52,762 nt of DNA from Nitrospira sp. (GCA_025934915.1 JAICWG010000011.1:1-52762), one strand, 5' to 3'; shown: positions 27,443-35,460, counted from the stretch's first letter. Notes: generated from the sequence alone by a model not told the origin. Numbers and translations: made by a program.

Positions 27443-28162
27443 ATGCGGCGACACTTTCTGCTACGCCTACTGTTCGGCATGTTGTTAGCAGCAACTCCTG
27501 AATTATTCGTTCCAGTAGTCGGTGTTGCGCAAGTCATCAAGTCCGGCCCACCAATGTGCCCTGGGGTGGCGTTGACGTTCGATCTCTGTCCCGTGCGAAA
27601 GGGGTCCGGCTACGATCAGCCGTTGATGGACTATCTGATCACGCATCGTATTCCCGCCACATTCTTCATGTCCGGCAAGTGGATGGCAAAACATGAACCG
27701 GAAGTGGACCGTCTATTAGGCCTGGGATTTTTCGAAGTGGGTACACACGGTGAGGTGCATGCCCACCTTCCCATGCACGATGCCGACGAACAGCGCGCGG
27801 AGATCCTCGGCCCCGTCAAGCTGTTGCAGGAACACTATGCCCATGAGGCGACATTGTTTCGGCCACCGTATGGAGAATACGACGACGTGACCGTCGCCGT
27901 GGTGAACATGCTCGGCTTGCGATTCATCCAATGGAATATCGAATCAGGCGATCCGGATCCCACGCTCTCCGCCGAGCAGATTCTCTCCAGAGTCGCCGCG
28001 CGTGCCAAGCCGGGGAGCATCATCGTCTTCCACGCGAACGGAAAAGGTAAGCAAACCCGGCAGGTGATTGAACACCTCACTTCGGACATCCTGCCCCGGA
28101 AAGGACTCCAACCGATGACCGTCAGCAAGCTGTTGAACTGTACCCCCCGAGGCCATGACTGA
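27443..28162 (+). CDS. Secreted polysaccharide deacetylase (NodB/CE4 fold)
   Basis: 239 residues from ATG 27443, giving a clear signal peptide (MRRHFLLRLLFGMLLAATPE, positive then hydrophobic) and suggesting export. NodB motif 1 is TFDLCP, with catalytic-base Asp47, but the usual second Asp is Leu48. Motif 2 is H102-G-E-V-H106 and motif 3 R140-P-P-Y-G144. WNIESGDPDP and GSIIVFHANG are the later conserved segments. The Asp-to-Leu change at a metal ligand position is seen in some divergent members. A longer frame upstream to 27236 is in the protease's antisense and is not favoured. Overlaps the next gene by 8 bases. Confidence 0.87.
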   Translation: MRRHFLLRLLFGMLLAATPELFVPVVGVAQVIKSGPPMCPGVALTFDLCPVRKGSGYDQPLMDYLITHRIPATFFMSGKWMAKHEPEVDRLLGLGFFEVGTHGEVHAHLPMHDADEQRAEILGPVKLLQEHYAHEATLFRPPYGEYDDVTVAVVNMLGLRFIQWNIESGDPDPTLSAEQILSRVAARAKPGSIIVFHANGKGKQTRQVIEHLTSDILPRKGLQPMTVSKLLNCTPRGHD

Positions 28163-28634
28163 CCTGGCTATCAGACACATGGATCCGGACGATCGTGAGT
28201 CCGTCGTCCAACTGCTCGCTGAGTCCGATCCCTGGGAAAGACTCGGCTACTCGAAAGACGATTGGAACCGCATCTTTTGCCCGATCCCGCAAGGGCGAGA
28301 CTGCTATGTCGCTCTCCTCAATGGGCAAGTGGCAGGTGTCGCCATCCTGAAGCAGAAGTTTCTCTTGGGCGACTACCTGGAGCTTTTGGGTGTGGCGGTA
28401 TGGGCTCGCCAGAAAGGAATCGGCGGTGAGCTGTTGTGGCACATCGAGGAGCTGGTCTTTAAGAGAACCAAGAACCTCTTTGCCTGTGTGTCGGATTTCA
28501 ACGAACCGGCGAGGGCCTTCTACCAGAAACACGGCTATCAGGAAATCGGCCCCATGCCCAACTTTCTGATCCCAGGGAGTGCGGAGATGCTCCTCCGCAA
28601 GACTGCAGGACCGGCCAGAGGAAAAGATCAATAG
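28155..28634 (+). CDS. GNAT family N-acetyltransferase
   Basis: 159-residue GCN5-related acetyltransferase. The acetyl-CoA-binding loop is ARQKGIGGELLWHIEE (Q/RxxGxG/A type, near 88-100), with LELLGVAV as the preceding strand and NEPARAFYQKHGYQEIG as the C-terminal motif. Resembles RimI-like and small-molecule acetyltransferases; the substrate cannot be told. Coupled to the deacetylase gene by an 8-base overlap. Confidence 0.85.
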   Translation: MTDLAIRHMDPDDRESVVQLLAESDPWERLGYSKDDWNRIFCPIPQGRDCYVALLNGQVAGVAILKQKFLLGDYLELLGVAVWARQKGIGGELLWHIEELVFKRTKNLFACVSDFNEPARAFYQKHGYQEIGPMPNFLIPGSAEMLLRKTAGPARGKDQ

Positions 28635-28635
28635 T

Positions 28636-28712
28636 CATCGGTCACTCGTCATTGGTATGATACAAGAACATCCGCCATTTCAATGACCGTTGGCTATTGA
28701 CCAATGACTGAT
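28636..28712. repeat. Degenerate heptamer array, acetyltransferase-glyoxalase spacer
   Basis: Left part TCATCGG TCACTCG TCATTGG and right part CAATGAC CGTTGGC TATTGAC CAATGAC; the right units are the reverse complement of the left (GTCATTG versus CAATGAC). The array reaches into the start of the next gene. Same class as the arrays at 10873, 20085 and 29119. Confidence 0.6.
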
Positions 28713-29111
28713 TTGCGAGTTAAGAAACTCCTCCACACCCGCATGCGGGTCAGTGATCTGGACGAAACCATTCGGTTTTATACGACCATCTTGGGTCTTG
28801 AGGTTATTGAGCGGAAGACCTCTCCTCGTGGATCACACCTCGCCTTCTTGAAGGTTCCCAATAGCGACGAGCTGATTGAATTGACCAGTTTCCCTCCAAG
28901 TGGTCCGGTGAAAGTTCAGGAAGATCTCGTTCATCTGGCCTTTCAAGTCGAAAGCCTCGACGAAACGATCGCATCGCTCAATGCGCAGGGAGTCAGGATC
29001 ACCGACGGTCCCACGAAAACCTCCTCAGGCAGCCGATTCGTCTTTATCGATGCACCGGACGGCTACGAGATCGAGCTGATCGAACGACCCGTCGGCGTGA
29101 AGATCGTCTAG
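28704..29111 (+). CDS. VOC/glyoxalase I-fold protein
   Basis: 135 residues, the length of glyoxalase I. Metal-ligand pattern H11 (LLHTRMRV), E59 (ELIELTSF), H77 (LVHLAF) and E124 (GYEIELIE) matches lactoylglutathione lyase, which converts the hemithioacetal of methylglyoxal. The repeat VSDLDETIRFYTTILGLEV and the half FQVESLDETI show the paired beta-alpha-beta modules. Start ATG 28704 lies at the edge of a heptamer array with no clear ribosome binding site; ATG 28743 is less likely because it would remove H11. Confidence 0.85.
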   Translation: MTDLRVKKLLHTRMRVSDLDETIRFYTTILGLEVIERKTSPRGSHLAFLKVPNSDELIELTSFPPSGPVKVQEDLVHLAFQVESLDETIASLNAQGVRITDGPTKTSSGSRFVFIDAPDGYEIELIERPVGVKIV

Positions 29112-29118
29112 CCTGCGC

Positions 29119-29162
29119 GCGACTCGTCACTCGTTATTCGCTGATCGTCATGCGTCATTTGC
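29119..29162. repeat. Degenerate heptamer array, glyoxalase-dapF spacer
   Basis: CGACTCG TCACTCG TTATTCG CTGATCG TCATGCG TCATTTG: six successive 7-base units of pattern TCATNCG. The remainder of the 168-base spacer carries TTGACA at 29223-29228 without a recognisable -10 at the right distance. Confidence 0.6.
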
Positions 29163-29279
29163 CGAAGGAAGGCACTTTAGCGTTGACCTTTGTCCAGTCG
29201 ACGAAGTAGGTTCTCCTCCCGGTTGACATGACTGTTCACATTTGGCGAACGACATCCGAGGAAATTGGAGGTTTCAAGA

Positions 29280-30176
29280 ATGAAGAACGGTTTCTTTCGC
29301 GGACATGGTCTCGGCAACGACTATCTGGCAGTGGATCCAAAGGAGATGACCTTTAAACTAACTCCCAAAAACATCAAAGCTATTTGCGACCGCAATTGGG
29401 GTGTAGGCAGTGACGGAATTTTAGCATTGGTCACCTCTAAGAAAGCCGATTTCGGACTGCGTATTTTCAATCCGGACGGCAGCGAGGCGGAAAAATCAGG
29501 GAACGGTCTCAGAATCTTTGCCCGCTATCTCCATGCGACCGGTAAAACGAGGAAGAAGCGCTTTACAGTCGAGACAAAGGGCGGGCTGGTCGGCATTGAC
29601 CTGCATGTAGACCAGCATGGCGATGCGGCCGCTGCGACCGTCGAGATGGGAGTCGCCACGTTCAAGCCGGATGCTCTCCCCTGTTCACTCGACGTACCCG
29701 AGTTGATTCAACAGCCGATCCAAGCGGCAAGACGGACCCTGACGTTTACCGGCGTGAGCGTCGGTAATCCACATTGTGTCGTCTTCAAGCCGGCCGGAGA
29801 ATCCTGGTCCCGGGAAGAACTCTTGGCGCTCGGACCGGCCCTGGAAAACCACGGGCTGTTTCCTAAGCGAACCAACGTGCAGCTCGCTGTACCAACCGGA
29901 CCCAAGGAAATCTTCATCCTGATTTGGGAGCGAGGCGCCGGAGAGACGCAGGCCTCCGGCTCCTCATCCTGCGCTGCAGCCGGCGCAGCGGTACGCTTAG
30001 GACTCGTGCGGAGCCCCGTCACCGTGAAGATGCCGGGAGGGGTACTGCATATCGATGTGACTCCGGACTTCAGCCTCACTATGAAAGGGCCGGTGGCCGA
30101 AGTCGCGCGAGGGACATTCAGTCCATCATTTGTCCGAGGATTGAATAGCGTCTCGTCGATCCTCATAGACCAATGA
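29280..30176 (+). CDS. dapF: Diaminopimelate epimerase homologue with Ser at the first catalytic Cys position
   Basis: 298 residues from ATG 29280 (GGAGG at 29267-29271, 8-base spacing). DapF converts LL- to meso-diaminopimelate for lysine and peptidoglycan. Family blocks are GHGLGNDYLAVD (8-19), GVGSDGIL (41-48), FNPDGSEAE (63-71), SVGNPHCVVF (160-169), WERGAGETQASG (216-227) and C231. The normally catalytic Cys in the (C)GNG motif is Ser73 (KSGNGLR). Cys231, Glu217 and Arg218 are retained. Such Ser variants form a recognisable subgroup. It could still be the cellular DapF with altered chemistry, or an isomerase of another substrate. Confidence 0.85.
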   Translation: MKNGFFRGHGLGNDYLAVDPKEMTFKLTPKNIKAICDRNWGVGSDGILALVTSKKADFGLRIFNPDGSEAEKSGNGLRIFARYLHATGKTRKKRFTVETKGGLVGIDLHVDQHGDAAAATVEMGVATFKPDALPCSLDVPELIQQPIQAARRTLTFTGVSVGNPHCVVFKPAGESWSREELLALGPALENHGLFPKRTNVQLAVPTGPKEIFILIWERGAGETQASGSSSCAAAGAAVRLGLVRSPVTVKMPGGVLHIDVTPDFSLTMKGPVAEVARGTFSPSFVRGLNSVSSILIDQ

Positions 30177-30180
30177 AGGA

Positions 30181-30204
30181 AATATCAGGCCTCCTCCTGA
30201 TATT
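30181..30204. terminator. Hairpin after dapF, terminator-like
   Basis: Perfect 9-bp stem AATATCAGG (30181-30189) with CCTGATATT (30196-30204) and a 6-base loop, starting 4 bases after the dapF stop. Only CTT follows rather than a T-run, so it may be a weak terminator or an mRNA stabiliser between dapF and uvrC. Confidence 0.4.
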
Positions 30205-30232
30205 CTTACGATCGAAACATGACGGTTGACGC

Positions 30233-32062
30233 ATGACGATCGACGTGCTCCAGTCCAAACTCGCCCATCTGCCGGATAGCCCCGGCGTCTACCTGTTCAA
30301 GAACGAGCAAGGAGAAATCATTTACATCGGAAAGGCCGCGGTGCTCGCCGACCGCGTTCGATCCTATTTCCAGAAGGGCGCAGACCATAGCCCCAAGACC
30401 AGTCTTCTCGTCGGTCACATCACCGACGTAGAGACGATGGTGACTCGATCTGAGCTCGAAGCCTTGATTCTTGAGAGCAACCTGGTCAAGCGTCACAAAC
30501 CCCGCTTCAACATCGTGTTGCGGGACGACAAGCAGTATCCCTATGTGCGGCTGCCTGTCAAAGACGACTTTCCCCGACTCTCGATCGTGCGCCGCGTGCA
30601 AAAAGACGGAGCCCTCTACTATGGCCCTTATACACCGGCGAACGCGCTTCGAGAGACGTTGAAAGTCATCAAACACGTCTTTCCCCTTGCCACGTGCACG
30701 ATCGATATCGACGGGACCGCCGACCGCGCCTGCATCGAATTTGAGATCAAGCGGTGCATGGCGCCTTGTACCGGCAATCAGTCGAAGGAAGAGTACCATC
30801 TGATCGTCAAACAGGTCCGCCACTTTCTGGAGGGCCGGGATCGCGAATTGCTGGACGATCTCCGTGCCCGCATGGAAGCGGCGGCAGAGCGGGAAGAGTT
30901 TGAGGAAGCAGCCCGACTGCGGGACCGCCTCTTCAAGATCGAACGGATGCTGGAAAAGCAGCGGATCACGCAGACCTCGGCGACCGACCAGGACGTGATC
31001 GGTTTAGCCAGACAAGGCTCGGCCGTGGACCTCCAGATTCTGTTCGTGCGCGGCGGCTTACTGATCGGACGGAAAGATTTCTTCTGGCCTCAGTCGGCTG
31101 CGGTGGCCGACGAGGAGCTGGTGCATTCCGCTATCGAGCAGTTCTACAACAAGGACGGGCAGCCACCGAGGGAAGTCCTCGTTCCGACCGACCTCGAAGA
31201 CACCGCACTGATTCAACAATGGCTCTCCGACAAGCGAGGGGAATCCGTTCATGTGCGTTCGCCTGAGCGAGGCGCCAAGCATCAGCTCGTGCTCTTAGCC
31301 GAGGAGAATGCCGCCGCGGCCGTCGCCGATCACTTGCGCGATGAGGAGCTGGACCGGCAGGCCGGTGAAGAACTGAAACGGTGGCTGCGACTGGACCGCG
31401 CTCCACGTCGGATTGAAGGGTTCGACATCTCTAATACGATGGGTAACCAATCGGTCGCTTCGATGGTCGTCTGGGAAGACGGACAGATGAAGAAGGCGGA
31501 CTATCGGAGGTTTAAAATCCAAACGGTCACGGGAGCCAATGACTTCGCAAGCATGAAAGAGGTGGTCACACGTCGCTACGGTCGAACCCACGATGAGTCG
31601 CATCGGACCACGGAAGAGCTGGCACGACCGGATTTAATCCTTATCGATGGAGGACTCGGACAGTTAAGCGCGGCAATGGAAGGGCTCAAGGAAGTCGGCC
31701 AACAGACACTACCGATACTCGGATTGGCGAAAGCCAAAGGGGAAAAGGAAGAGCGGGTGTTCCTGGCCGGAAGAAAGAACCCGATCGTGCTCAAGCCCCA
31801 ATCTCCTTCCACCCATCTGCTCCAACGCATTCGTGATGAAGCCCATCGCTTTGCAATCACGTTCCATCGAAAGCTGCGCGGCAAATCACTGGTCAGCTCC
31901 AAACTGGATCAGGTCATCGGAATCGGGGAGATTCGGCGCAATCAACTCTTAGAGAAATTCGGCAGTCTCGACAAACTGGCTTCGGCCAGCGACGAAGCCC
32001 TACGGGAAGCCGGACTCAATGCGAAGACCGTTGCGGATCTCCGCAGGGAGCTTGCCAAATAG
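30233..32062 (+). CDS. uvrC: UvrABC nucleotide excision repair nuclease subunit C
   Basis: Makes the two incisions around a DNA lesion after UvrAB recognition. 609 residues. GIY-YIG domain at the N-terminus (SPGVYLF, IIYIGKA, conserved Arg41, Glu in EALILESNLVKRHKP). The Cys-rich segment CMAPCTG is present and the UVR/UvrB-binding motif is at about 202-238. The RNase H-like 5' nuclease domain begins at GFDISNTMG (about 396), with ILIDGGLGQL later. Two helix-hairpin-helix motifs lie at the C-terminus (VIGIGEIRRNQLL, LREAGLNAKTV). Start in a TTGACGCATGACG sequence of the heptamer type. uvrA is also in the window. Confidence 0.96.
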   Translation: MTIDVLQSKLAHLPDSPGVYLFKNEQGEIIYIGKAAVLADRVRSYFQKGADHSPKTSLLVGHITDVETMVTRSELEALILESNLVKRHKPRFNIVLRDDKQYPYVRLPVKDDFPRLSIVRRVQKDGALYYGPYTPANALRETLKVIKHVFPLATCTIDIDGTADRACIEFEIKRCMAPCTGNQSKEEYHLIVKQVRHFLEGRDRELLDDLRARMEAAAEREEFEEAARLRDRLFKIERMLEKQRITQTSATDQDVIGLARQGSAVDLQILFVRGGLLIGRKDFFWPQSAAVADEELVHSAIEQFYNKDGQPPREVLVPTDLEDTALIQQWLSDKRGESVHVRSPERGAKHQLVLLAEENAAAAVADHLRDEELDRQAGEELKRWLRLDRAPRRIEGFDISNTMGNQSVASMVVWEDGQMKKADYRRFKIQTVTGANDFASMKEVVTRRYGRTHDESHRTTEELARPDLILIDGGLGQLSAAMEGLKEVGQQTLPILGLAKAKGEKEERVFLAGRKNPIVLKPQSPSTHLLQRIRDEAHRFAITFHRKLRGKSLVSSKLDQVIGIGEIRRNQLLEKFGSLDKLASASDEALREAGLNAKTVADLRRELAK

Positions 32063-32076
32063 TGTCCATCCGTCAT

Positions 32077-33444
32077 TCAGAATAGCGTGCGCAAACTGAG
32101 CGCGCCTAAGTGTACGAAGGCATGATACGTCCCATCGACAGTCGGATTCACATTGCCGATGACGGTGCGCGATTCATAGAACCATTCTTGATACGCAAGA
32201 TCGAGCCCGATGCCTTTCGGCCACAAAGCCGACTCGCCACTGCAGGGGATAACACCCAGAAATCGTCCAGCCCCCTTGCAAAGAAAACCGGTGCCGAGAG
32301 ACAGAGTATGAGCCGTTAAGGAGATTGTGGCGGGATTGAACGTCCGATCGGGAACAGGGTCCCCTGTATAGGTATAGCCGGAACGCACCGCAACCTCCCA
32401 ATGCGGCAGCCACTGTGGGTTCAACCACTTATGCTCGGTTCCCAGCGCGATCACCGGCACGTTGTTCCACTGTTGCGGCTGAGGAATCGTCGCCCCATTC
32501 GAAAGGCGGACATCAAGATTCTTATTCGAGCTCCAGCCCACATACTCGACATCGAGTTCCACCTTCCACTCTTTTTTACCGGTGCGCACCGGCCAGACAG
32601 CGAGGGCTCCGGTCACCATTTGCGGCAGAACAAGATCGGTGGAGGCATCGGCCACCTTCACTCCATTAACTAATAACGACCCACTCAACGGCAACACTGC
32701 TTGACTGCGATAAACCAGCCCGATGGACATGATCGGTTTGCCGGCTCCATTCCTCACAGGGGTATAGAGCAGGCTGGCTGTTACACCAGCCCCGGTCCCT
32801 CTCCCATTCATTTCGACAGACGCTCCAGCTGGAATGCCAAAAGCTCCGGCGCTGACCTGTTTCTGCTCCACATGGCCCTCGCCGAGAAAGCTTGCAAACG
32901 TGTAAATATCAGCGCTCACCCCCACCGACAGATTCTCGCTTATCTTGTAGGCAATGGTGGGCTTGATAGCGATCAACGGGAGCGCGGCCGAGGTGACAGC
33001 CGTATTGAACGGGCCATCGACCGGGTAACGAGTATTCAAGCCGAACGGCGAAGTTAACCCGATTCCGACCGTCACCGGCGAAAAAATGGGCAATCCAACA
33101 CGCCCGAGATTGGCACTGAGATAAAAGTTACTCGGAGGAGGCCAGTTCACACTGCCATTGAAGTCTCCACGGCTATCGAGACCGGTCGGGCTCTTGAATT
33201 TAACGGATCCGCCGACCAAATTGGTCCCGAACAGGCTTTGAATGCCGTGAACTTGGGTCAATCCGGCCGGGTTATAGTAAATAGCGGAGGCATCGTCGGC
33301 TTCGGCCGCAAAGGCGTTGCCCTGCCCTGTCGCACGAGCCCCCTGAGGTTGAAAACGAAGGGCTTGCGCATCGACATCCGTTGGGTCCAGGAGAAAATAT
33401 GATAAGATGAGTGCAATGATCCAGCCTACCGATTGACGAGTCAT
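32077..33444 (-). CDS. OmpP1/FadL-family outer-membrane transport protein
   Basis: 455-residue outer-membrane beta-barrel with an N-terminal signal peptide (MTRQSVGWIIALILSYFLLD...DAQA). The block GQGNAFAAEADDASAIYYNPAGL is the FadL hallmark (NPAG plug-domain motif), and the protein ends in Phe. Alternating beta-strand pattern throughout; two cysteines near the C-terminus (FLCKGAG, VIPCSGE) may form a disulfide. FadL proteins pass hydrophobic compounds such as long-chain fatty acids or aromatic hydrocarbons. Being divergent from an AHL-type luxR, it might be quorum-regulated or handle long-chain acyl signals, which is speculation. Confidence 0.88.
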   Translation of the reverse strand: MTRQSVGWIIALILSYFLLDPTDVDAQALRFQPQGARATGQGNAFAAEADDASAIYYNPAGLTQVHGIQSLFGTNLVGGSVKFKSPTGLDSRGDFNGSVNWPPPSNFYLSANLGRVGLPIFSPVTVGIGLTSPFGLNTRYPVDGPFNTAVTSAALPLIAIKPTIAYKISENLSVGVSADIYTFASFLGEGHVEQKQVSAGAFGIPAGASVEMNGRGTGAGVTASLLYTPVRNGAGKPIMSIGLVYRSQAVLPLSGSLLVNGVKVADASTDLVLPQMVTGALAVWPVRTGKKEWKVELDVEYVGWSSNKNLDVRLSNGATIPQPQQWNNVPVIALGTEHKWLNPQWLPHWEVAVRSGYTYTGDPVPDRTFNPATISLTAHTLSLGTGFLCKGAGRFLGVIPCSGESALWPKGIGLDLAYQEWFYESRTVIGNVNPTVDGTYHAFVHLGALSLRTLF

Positions 33445-33570
33445 GCTTGCATCCGGACTTTGGGACAGCGTTGAATAGTTTGTTCTGCTTTGCGGGCTTC
33501 CAACAATGGACTTTCACTTCAGTGAGGATCTTCCCGTGACAAGCAAAAGTATATAGCAGATGAGCGCTCG

Positions 33571-33592
33571 TATAGAGACGATGGACTCTATA
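33571..33592. promoter_or_regulatory. Dyad in the fadL-luxR divergent region
   Basis: TATAGAG (33571-33577) and CTCTATA (33586-33592), a perfect 7-bp inverted repeat with an 8-base spacer. Its AT-rich arms and position between the divergent genes suit a regulator-binding site. The region 33445-33687 carries no gene. Confidence 0.35.
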
Positions 33593-33637
33593 TAGGACAT
33601 TTAAGGACCCTAGTATGATTTTCAGGTGATTTTGGAC

Positions 33638-33649
33638 TCATACGTATGA
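33638..33649. promoter_or_regulatory. 12-bp perfect palindrome upstream of luxR
   Basis: TCATACGTATGA is self-complementary, 38 bases before the luxR start. It includes TATGAT (33645-33650), a 5/6 match to a -10 box. About 11 bases upstream is CCCTA-N10-CAGGT (33608-33627), which resembles half of a lux box. Possible promoter/operator of luxR. Confidence 0.35.
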
Positions 33650-33687
33650 TAAGAGGGTCTCGTCCTAAAAGGCCTAGGAGGATCCCT

Positions 33688-34506
33688 ATGGTTAACACGT
33701 CAACCAAGCAACCTTTCCCGCGGACTGCCTTTGATGCTCTCTCCAAATCTGGATGCCGGAACTTTCTTGAGGTCCTCCATTACACCATGCAGGCAGAAAC
33801 TCCCGAGCAGGTGCGGGACGTACTCGTGCTATTCCAAAACCATTTCTCCTTCACGAGAGCCTTAGGGGGGCTTGCTCGCCTTGGGCCAAATCAGACATTT
33901 GCCGGATTCAGTCATGTCGTCAACGCCAGTTATCCGGATGAATGGCTCTACCTGTATTGGAAAAACGGCTTTGCGGACGTCGATCCCGTCTTCAAGTCAG
34001 CCTTGAAATCACCCGGCACGCAACATTGGCGAGAAATCTATCGGCACATGTCCTCCGAGAAAGAGCATAAGTTTCTCGCCACGGCACGGCAATTCGGTCT
34101 CTGTGACGGCATCACAACAGGCTCCGTTGATCCGGCCTGTGGAGTCGCCACCTTCTGTTCGTTCGCCAGTGAGCAGGCTCTCGACGCAAAACAAATGGTT
34201 CCACTCGTCGAATACGCAGGGTATTACATTCACATGGCTCTGCTGAGGGCCGCTCCCAAATCTGCGCCTCAAACAGCCCGCTGCGTCAAGGAGCTTTCCG
34301 CTCGGGAAGTCACGATCCTCAATTGGATGAAGAACGGAAAAACCAATTGGGAAATCGGCAAGATTCTGGGAGTCAGTGAGCGAACCATACGATTCCATAT
34401 TGAGAGCATCTTTTCCAAACTGGAAGTGACTTCCCGCTCTCAAGCTGTGGCAACCGCCATAGAACACGGTCTCCCTGCCCTCCATGGGCTGCCGACCGCC
34501 AGCTAA
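33688..34506 (+). CDS. luxR: LuxR-type acyl-homoserine-lactone receptor and transcription factor
   Basis: 272 residues. The autoinducer-binding domain keeps the TraR/LuxR signature in exact spacing: W86-x3-Y90, D99-P100, W114, and Gly about 27 residues later (TraR W57, Y61, D70, P71, W85, G113). The C-terminal helix-turn-helix (about 212-270) reads LSAREVTILNWMKNGKTNWEIGKILGV and RTIRFHIESIFSKL. It should bind an AHL and lux-box DNA in the cytoplasm. ATG 33688 has AGGAGG 7 bases upstream (33676-33681). Convergent with luxI, a common arrangement in AHL systems. Confidence 0.92.
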   Translation: MVNTSTKQPFPRTAFDALSKSGCRNFLEVLHYTMQAETPEQVRDVLVLFQNHFSFTRALGGLARLGPNQTFAGFSHVVNASYPDEWLYLYWKNGFADVDPVFKSALKSPGTQHWREIYRHMSSEKEHKFLATARQFGLCDGITTGSVDPACGVATFCSFASEQALDAKQMVPLVEYAGYYIHMALLRAAPKSAPQTARCVKELSAREVTILNWMKNGKTNWEIGKILGVSERTIRFHIESIFSKLEVTSRSQAVATAIEHGLPALHGLPTAS

Positions 34507-34516
34507 GCATACAATC

Positions 34517-34559
34517 GCAGCAGTTGAGAGTGCACCCACAACTGCTGCTGTGGGTGCAC
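34517..34559. terminator. Overlapping alternative hairpins between luxR and luxI 3' ends
   Basis: Two mutually exclusive stems. Stem A is GCAGCAGTTG (34517-34526) with CAACTGCTGC (34539-34548). Stem B is GTGCACCCACA (34530-34540) with TGTGGGTGCAC (34549-34559). Both are perfect (10 and 11 bp) and share bases 34539-34548. Located between the convergent stops, it can work as a bidirectional terminator. No T-run follows on the + strand. Confidence 0.65.
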
Positions 34560-34568
34560 GTATAACGG

Positions 34569-35324
34569 CTAGGCGGCGCGTATCAGGAGCCGATCTTCGG
34601 ACAATTTTTCATATTCCACTACATCACTTTCTTGACCCAATCCCGACAGGCGCACCTGTTCCGAGCCTCGAACCGGCGTTGTCGTTGTCAGCCATTCCAG
34701 CATAGCGGGGCGACACGTTGAGGCTTGGGAGCGAAATTCGTCCAGATCGAGTAACCCACCGATAGAAAGCACCTCGGCCGGCGGCAACGCAACCGGTTCT
34801 CCAATGGCATGGCATGGCCATCCCATGCGCTGAACAACACGCAGCAATCGATGTTCCACCACCATATACGTGTAGCGAACATCATGAAGCAGGCACCAGT
34901 GATACATGCCTTTGAAGATCATTTTCATCAGCTTTGCGGAAAGGCCACGATCGGCAATCTCCGGGTCAACAGCGAGTCGCGTGATTTCCGCGGTATCGGT
35001 TTCTTTCCGGACGTGGTGATTCCCCACGAGGCAGGCGCTGAATTCACTCTCCAACATGAACGGGACAGGCGCATGGGTCATGCGGACTAATCCCACCAAT
35101 CTGGCATCATCCACAAATACCCCGATCGAGGTGCTCCACGTATCGTACACATCGGCTTCGAGCCGGTCGGCCCGTTCAGGCACCCATTTCAGCCGTTCAG
35201 CAAAGATGCGATGTCGCAATCGATAGGCCTGCGTGAGGTCTTCTTTGGTTTCAAGTGTCTTGACGAGAAACTCCCCTTCGTAGAAAGCTACTCCTCTTTC
35301 CTCTTCGGTCGCTAATGCTTGCAT
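34569..35324 (-). CDS. luxI: LuxI-type acyl-homoserine-lactone synthase
   Basis: 251 residues; makes AHL from S-adenosylmethionine and acyl-ACP (or acyl-CoA). All invariant LuxI residues align with LuxI numbering: R37-x3-F41 (R24, F28), W47 (W34), D58 and D61 (D45, D48), R81 (R69), F95 (F84), E113 and R116 in EITR (E100, R103). About 13 extra residues at the N-terminus and a longer C-terminus make it longer than the usual about 200-residue enzyme. Start ATG at 35324 with AAGGGAGA upstream. Convergent with luxR; its upstream region contains a lux-box-like dyad. Confidence 0.9.
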   Translation of the reverse strand: MQALATEEERGVAFYEGEFLVKTLETKEDLTQAYRLRHRIFAERLKWVPERADRLEADVYDTWSTSIGVFVDDARLVGLVRMTHAPVPFMLESEFSACLVGNHHVRKETDTAEITRLAVDPEIADRGLSAKLMKMIFKGMYHWCLLHDVRYTYMVVEHRLLRVVQRMGWPCHAIGEPVALPPAEVLSIGGLLDLDEFRSQASTCRPAMLEWLTTTTPVRGSEQVRLSGLGQESDVVEYEKLSEDRLLIRAA

Positions 35325-35370
35325 ACTGTCTCCCTTCGGTATGAGTTTGATGCGGGGCCCAATAAGGCCG

Positions 35371-35397
35371 ATTATCGGTGAGGGGGGGGCGAATCAA
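35371..35397 (-). promoter_or_regulatory. Candidate luxI promoter with a G8/C8 homopolymer in the spacer
   Basis: On the minus strand TTGATT (35397-35392) and GATAAT (35376-35371) are 15 bases apart. The spacer contains eight consecutive C (35389-35382). The -10 is a 5/6 match. The spacer is 2 short of the optimum, so a change in tract length would alter promoter strength. A start here would give a leader of about 40 bases. Confidence 0.4.
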
Positions 35398-35419
35398 CCA
35401 TTCCCACTAAGGAAACGTC

Positions 35420-35439
35420 ACCTGGCGGGTCAGCCAGGT
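35420..35439. promoter_or_regulatory. lux-box-like operator (ACCTG-N10-CAGGT)
   Basis: Exact outer bases of the classical 20-bp lux box, and the dyad extends to a perfect 9-bp inverted repeat TCACCTGGC/GCCAGGTGA (35418-35441). It lies between luxI (start 35324, minus) and the kinase gene (start 35539, plus). On the plus side a -10 box is found where LuxR class II activation would need it. Confidence 0.65.
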
Positions 35440-35460
35440 GATCTCCGAGATGCAATCACA

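Noticed and set aside
29223..29228. TTGACA as a -35 box for dapF
   Set aside because: No acceptable -10 sequence 15-19 bases downstream.
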